Below are positions 58,991-64,000 of a stretch of DNA of 64,000 bases, piece after piece (position 1 is the stretch's first letter; each line of letters begins with the position of its first letter). The notes under the pieces were generated by a model, which saw only the letters and a program-made list of their open reading frames with translations, ran no database searches and was not told the DNA's origin. The stretch comes from Vicia villosa (taxonomy: Eukaryota > Streptophyta > Magnoliopsida > Fabales > Fabaceae). Both the position numbers and the translations under genes were made by a program. The stretch lies in the NCBI RefSeq assembly GCF_029867415.1, contig NC_081183.1, positions 114,923,061 to 114,987,060 of the forward strand, written 5' to 3'.

Positions 58991-60471
58991 ATTTGAATTT
59001 CATTTTGTTGTTATCTTTTTTTGATGAATTTTGTAGTTTGAATTTGTCTATGATTATGATAATTTCTGGCTCCCAATTATGATAGATTAGGGTTGCTGAA
59101 TTTGAATTGAAATGTCTATAGCGACTTGATCTGGTTTTCTGATATTTAGTTGGTTTGATATACTTGAAATTTGTGTTAACATTTTTGGCTTAAAATTGTT
59201 GTGGTTATCGGTGGTTGAATTTGTGATTTGTTTCAATGTTGCTAAATATCAACTATATTGGTGATATAGAATATAGCATAGTTGAATCTGAACAAAGAGG
59301 ATACACGGTTTAGTACAAAATGTAGTTGAATAGATGCTATAACGATGCCGTAAGGTATTGGAATTTGAACAAACCACTGTGATTAATAACATTGGTATGT
59401 GTTACTTGTTGAATGTATGGATACATGTTGTGCTACTTGGATGTTTTCTTTTGTTACTGACTGTATTTGTGGTGCAAATATTTCTTGTGGTGGTTGTTAC
59501 TGTCTGGCTATAGGTTATAAACAATTCTGGTGAATGAAAGATCAGGCATGAAAAAGAGAATGGAGATTTGGTTATGGATAGGCTGATTGTGTTATGTTTA
59601 TGTGATTTCATTATATGCTTATCTTGTTTACTTTGTAGGATGATCCTGCTCATTCTCTGTCTGATATAGCAGTATACTTCCTTTATATATATCTAATCCC
59701 TTTCCTAAGGTTGTGCTCTCTTCAAACTTCTATTTTTTGTTGTATAAACATAAAAAGCCATTCGTCCTAGATACATAAGACATAGCTGTTCTCTAAAATG
59801 CATCCATCTTCATTATCGAGTGACTCTATGATACCCAATGGTTATTAACCATTCTTCCCTGATAAACTCAAGTATACTTGATAATTACGCAACTTTGCGT
59901 TGACAGTTGATTTTCTTTCCACTGTTAACCTTTTGTACTATTGAAGCAAGAAATAGGTGAGAGACTCTCCTTTAAGATGGGAGATCAATGTGTGTTACTG
60001 TTACCCTGCTAAATATTCTGAAAGAAATTTTTTTCTTTCTAATTTCACTTGTGATTAAGGAAAATTGGTTATGAATTTGTCAACATAACCTAGGTTTGAG
60101 TTGCATTTGCACCAAGTCTCTTGGAGACAACTTGATCTCAGGAAGAGTCTGAACCACATTGAGGCTGCTTTGCCTCTGGTTTATTATACCTTAGTATTTT
60201 GACTTAAATGTAGCAGTTCCTTTCTCTATAAGAAAAACCCATCATCTTAGATGTCACATTGCAGCTCCAAATCCACATTCAGTCTCAGGTTTGTCAAGTG
60301 AACTTGTGTTTTAACTCTTTTTGAGGTGGACACCGGTCCAGGCTGATAGCTTCAAGGATTTTAACGCCATTAACACTAGGAATTTTTTCACTATGTTTTC
60401 TTTAAATGGTTACATTTCTTGTGTTTTGCTGACATTTTCTATTTTTATTTTTGTAGATGTTGGTTTTGTGA
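58991..60471. other. Intergenic region downstream of OSTC
   Basis: Presumably the OSTC 3' UTR for the first few hundred bases (T-rich, with AATTTTGTAGTTTGAATTTG), then ordinary non-coding DNA. No gene or repeat family was recognised. Confidence 0.45.
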
Positions 60472-60660
60472 AAAAAATGGCATTTTAGTGCCTTAAACCT
60501 CCTGCAATAATGGGTCTAGGAAAGGGTTAGGCTCTTTGTTGATTTTGTTGCTTTTTTTCCCCTTTGCTTTTGCAAAAGACTAACTGCACAATTTGAATCC
60601 ATGATCTCTTAGTCATATGGCAGCATTTCTCCACCTCACACCAGGTCTTAGTCTTCCGTT
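60472..60660 (-). repeat. Au-like SINE
   Basis: On the minus strand: a box-B-like GGATTCAAA after AGAGATCAT, then CTTTTGCAAAAGCAAAGG, then CCTAACCCTTTCCTAGACCC, then GCAGGAGGTTTAAGGCACT, ending TGCCATTTTTTT. This order matches the plant Au SINE (tRNA-like head, CTCTTGCA block, CCTTCCCCGGACCC block, GGGAGCTT/GTGCAC block, T-run tail). It is diverged and has no clear target duplication, so it is old. Confidence 0.6.
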
Positions 60661-60935
60661 ATAAATTTTAACCCCAAAAAAATTGAAAGATTTTTTTTCC
60701 TCTAGACTCTAGATTAGGTTGGGTGTTTAAAGTGCGTGGGCGATAGAACTGGAATCAAATGTGATATGTTTGTACTTCGTATATTTACTAAACTTTAGTT
60801 ACACTGACATGGTTAAATATCAGTAGCAGAGATCTATATAACAAGCATGTTAACATTTGGAAATCTCAAAGACCAGAGAAAATAAAGTATCACAGGCAAT
60901 TTAAGAGGTCTGGTTTTCTTCCATTGTTACTCAAG
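60661..60935. other. Intergenic, no feature
   Basis: No gene or repeat recognised. Confidence 0.4.
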
Positions 60936-61229
60936 TTACCTATTTCCTTTGTATCTTCTTCTATTACCCCCCTTCCCTCTTACCCCAACTAATTCTATCT
61001 CTTCCTCCATTCTCTTTTCATTGCCTACATTAGAATTTGGGGTTGTCACTTGATTTCCTCCTATTTCCTTTATTCTTGTCTCTATTGTCTTTAAGATTGA
61101 ATCTTCCCTTTTGTGCTCTTGTGAATTTTCAAGATATTGATTTTTTCTTATACTTGTATACCAAACTACTCTGTTATCTCTTATATACTTTTGCTCTTTA
61201 ATGCTTGACATATGATAATGAAGGAACAA
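60936..61229 (-). pseudogene. Possible copia inter-domain fragment
   Basis: A 97-codon minus-strand frame (WYTSIRKNQYLENSQEHKRE, then a Glu-rich stretch ending in RGKGGNRRRYKG) resembles the charged linker between integrase and reverse transcriptase of some copia polyproteins. No catalytic motif is present, so the call is weak. Confidence 0.25.
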
Positions 61230-61823
61230 AATTCCAGAAACATGGTTGCATTAATTTTTAAGCTCTAATGATAGATTTTCTCCTTGGGGCGGAAGTATAT
61301 CCATTTTTTTTACTCTTTCTTGCGTTTGAGCTGCATGCACTGTGCTTAGTGTTTGTGCTAATTTAGTCGAAATACTAGATGCTTGTATGAAAGGATATAT
61401 GATTTAATGAGATTGGTTTTTCTTTCTGGTGGTGTGCTTGCTTTCACTTATCATTTGGTTGTTAATCCATTAACTCATTTCCTCAGTCTCCATAAAATTC
61501 CAACAGAGTTTAGCCATTTTGTAATGATTGTTGTTCGCCAAATTGCAATGAAGTTACAACTGTAAAAAGGACTCGTAATAAGATATTAATTTACATTAGA
61601 AGAAGCTTAACATGAACAGGTTTAAGAATTTTTACAAACCCACAATTTTCAAATCCATGATACACGTACAATATTCTGCTTACAACCTAACCAACACTTA
61701 TTCTTCTCATTTACAATAGCCATGTCCTGATTGTTGGAATTCAAAAACAACCATGCTATTAAAACTATTTTAACCTGTAAAGAATTTATACATAGATTTT
61801 ACAAAATATTTTACAGTGTCGTC
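61230..61823. other. 3' flank of the PIRL gene
   Basis: Presumed 3' UTR and terminator region of the minus-strand LRR gene for the part nearest 61823, then intergenic DNA. The plus-strand frame at 61383-61565 is not convincing. Confidence 0.45.
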
Positions 61824-64000
61824 TTAATTGAAAGAACGGCGGGGTGAGAATAGGCGAAGAGGTGACAACTTTCCCATGAAGCCTGGTGTTGCAAGACCAT
61901 TCATTGGCTGATATTGAAGCATGCTAAAACCTCTGTGATCTGTGTGTTTCCCACTTCTATTGTGCCCATTGAAGGTTCCACATTTCACCATCCACCATCT
62001 CTTCTTGGTTGAAACTTTATTGCCCGAGTTCATTTTGTGGCACATATACTCCTTCACCACATGCAATCCTTGCTCCACCACCTCAGGTGGAGGCGAACTA
62101 AGCGGGTTTCCCTCAACGCTTAGCTTTTGAAGCTTCTGGAGGCACCCAATGGAGTCAGGCAATGTTTTGATACTGTTGTAGCTAATGTCCAATTCAACCA
62201 ATGACAAGAGGAGCCCTATGGAATATGGCAGGGACTCCAAGTATTGAAAGTTCTGACTCACATTTAGGGTTTCAAGATTGATGAGATTCTCGAGGTTGTC
62301 GGGGAGACTCCTGAGGCAGTTCAAACGCGCGTCGAGAACCTTAAGAGCCGTAAGGTGAGAGGTGGAGCTAGGAAGAAATACCAGTTTGTTGGAGTTGACA
62401 GAAAGTTTCTTGAGTTTTATGAGCTCGAAGCCTATTGTGTCTGGCAGCATGCTCAACTCGTTGAAGTTCACATTCAATTCTTCCAAAGCTCTGGTTGGTC
62501 AAAATTCACACATACGCATGCACGTTAGAAAAAAGAACCATGTACAAATTACAATCAACGCCAACATTGATATATACACATATATGACCTCAAACTTATA
62601 GTATTGATTTTTAGATATTTGTTTTTTTACCGTTAGTTATCTGATTGTTAAATCAACCGAAAGTATTGAATAGATTATTGTGATAAAATATCAATTTGCA
62701 TCAGTTACGTTATTGTTTGATTTGCGTGACTTCATATGATGATGTGAAAGTAAATTGATTAGATATGGTAACAAAAAAAGATCGGATATTTATTAAAATA
62801 TTGGGCAGCCGTATATTTCTTGTTTATTTTTCAGCTGTTTACATCTCAATTATAAATATAATGTTTATTTACATGAGTAGATAACTTGTTGCATTCATAA
62901 ACTCCCAAGTCATTTTCCAAAACGGGCTCGCTGGATAATGTCTATTTTGTCTGTAATTATTTGGAGGAGATAAATCAGTATCCTGCAATATGTCTGTCCT
63001 AGTCCGTCTTGTTTTTTTGCCCACACAGATATTAATATGAAAATTTGTGATTTTTAAATTTAAAAGGTGTAATGAGAGAGTTCGCCGCACCCTACACTCA
63101 ATTTTTTTGGGTGAAACAAAGTTTTAGACATACACCCTCGACATAATTCATCTCATCCCACTTATTTAAACATACCCGTTTTCCAGTTTAAATTTTTTCT
63201 ATGTAGGATTCACTAACATTTATTAATAGTATCTAAATATAACTTTATTTACATTGTTATAAGAAATTTTTTATCAACCCACTTATATTTATTTGGTGAA
63301 TTAACTCATAATAGTTGTGATATTCTACCTACCCATTTTTATATCTCAATTATAAAAAAGTTAATTTTAAAATAGCTATTTTACAAATATTTCTCATTTG
63401 AAACAGTAACATTTTTTAAGGGTTAACCATATTTTTTTTATAGTTTTTGTAAAAATAAATAAATAAATTTTATAATTTTTATTAAATAACAAACTTCTAA
63501 ACCTAGTCTTTATTAAATTTAAGTTTTCAAAAAAACTCAAAAGTTTGTGATTTTGTAGAAACTTAAATAAATTTAATATGTTTTTAAAAATCATGTTAAA
63601 AAACAAGCAAAAACTTTTTAAAATAATTATTCTTTACAAAAATATTTTTTTATAAATAAATCCTAACAAAAGGAGTTGTAATTTTTTCTTCAAACTAATT
63701 AAGATTTATTACTAAACAATTAAATTTTCAATATATAATCAGAGATTATCAAGTCAAATAAATTTTTCTTTGCAGTGTGACATGCAAGGCACAATACTTA
63801 ACGTGATGTTCTTCTAATAAATGTCAACACCTTAAAATTTGAAGTCAAATAAAATATATATGTGGAAAGAAAGTAATAATACCTATATACATGCACATAT
63901 GAAATATGTATATAATAATAGAAAGGTAAATTAACTTCTTCAAAGAAAAAAGATAAATTATTAAAATAAACCTGCAATTCTCAATGGTTGCAGGAAGAGA
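61824..64000 (-). CDS. Plant intracellular Ras-group-related LRR (PIRL) protein, 3' part
   Basis: Two exons are visible; the gene continues beyond the right edge. The upstream exon covers 64000-63972 (SLPATIENC, donor AG|GTTTAT). The intron (63971-62491, about 1.48 kb, acceptor ACCAG) contains nothing coding. The last exon is 62490-61824. The splice restores [20 protein letters not shown], a perfect LRR junction. The last exon has about five 23-residue LRRs of the intracellular LPxxLxxLxxLxxLxLxxN type (for example [20 protein letters not shown] and [20 protein letters not shown]). It then has the PIRL cap [15 protein letters not shown] and a basic tail ending LFSPRRSFN. PIRLs are cytoplasmic scaffold-like proteins; some are needed for gametophyte development. 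Which PIRL this is cannot be decided from the 3' part. Confidence 0.92.

Noticed and set aside
59402..59653. Minus-strand 83-codon ORF downstream of OSTC
   Set aside because: No motif, biased composition, lies in intergenic or UTR sequence.

Overview
The window looks like nuclear DNA from a legume, probably of the Trifolieae/Fabeae type. This is judged from the very AT-rich intergenic sequence, the families of nested LTR retrotransposons, long plant mobile domain (PMD) sequences and intron-containing plant genes; the species cannot be fixed from the sequence alone. Only the right end (58.4-64.0 kb) holds ordinary host genes: an intronless OSTC oligosaccharyltransferase-subunit gene (+) and the last part of a plant intracellular Ras-group LRR (PIRL) gene (-). 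Everything to the left is mobile DNA in nested layers.

Layout. (1) 0.8-6.4 kb: a candidate Helitron filled by a ~100-bp-period AT-rich tandem array, split by MULE-1 (2166-5539; 229-bp TIRs, perfect 9-bp TSD), which has a broken transposase and, on the other strand, an intact two-exon GRF zinc-finger/membrane protein gene. (2) 7.7-8.5 kb: the hairpin terminus of a second Helitron in opposite orientation, with diverged hairpin copies behind it. (3) 9.7-17.1 kb: a 1.3-kb tandem duplication; its first copy carries MULE-2 (10974-15683; perfect 9-bp TSD), and the second copy is the empty site. MULE-2 has a transposase lacking its N-terminal half and, head-to-head with it, a complete four-exon PMD gene. 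(4) 17-28 kb: old debris with a long degenerate PMD pseudogene, a 390-bp tandem duplication and a compound microsatellite. (5) 28557-38468: a complete Ty1/copia element of SIRE/Maximus type (1.5-kb LTRs, 5-bp TSD, gag-pol with one stop, an extra ORF after pol) inside an old MULE remnant. (6) 39-43.8 kb: AT-rich DNA with MITE-like pieces. (7) 43.8-51.3 kb: a mosaic of truncated copia and gypsy pieces, followed by a myosin-binding-protein (DUF593) gene relic. (8) 52843-57638: a recent but damaged Ty3/gypsy element inserted in an older LTR-like sequence.

The most unusual signal is regulatory. Two unrelated retrotransposons each carry an array of short CpG-containing palindromes spaced by near-multiples of the DNA helical turn. 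In the copia LTRs it is AGGTCGACCT in doublets 21 bp apart. The same doublet layout recurs inside that element, beside a TATA box ahead of its third ORF. In the gypsy LTR it is ATACGCGTATG at 10, 20-21 or 30-31 bp. The linkers differ in sequence while the spacing is kept, so simple unit duplication does not explain the pattern well. It resembles a phased binding platform for a dimeric protein.
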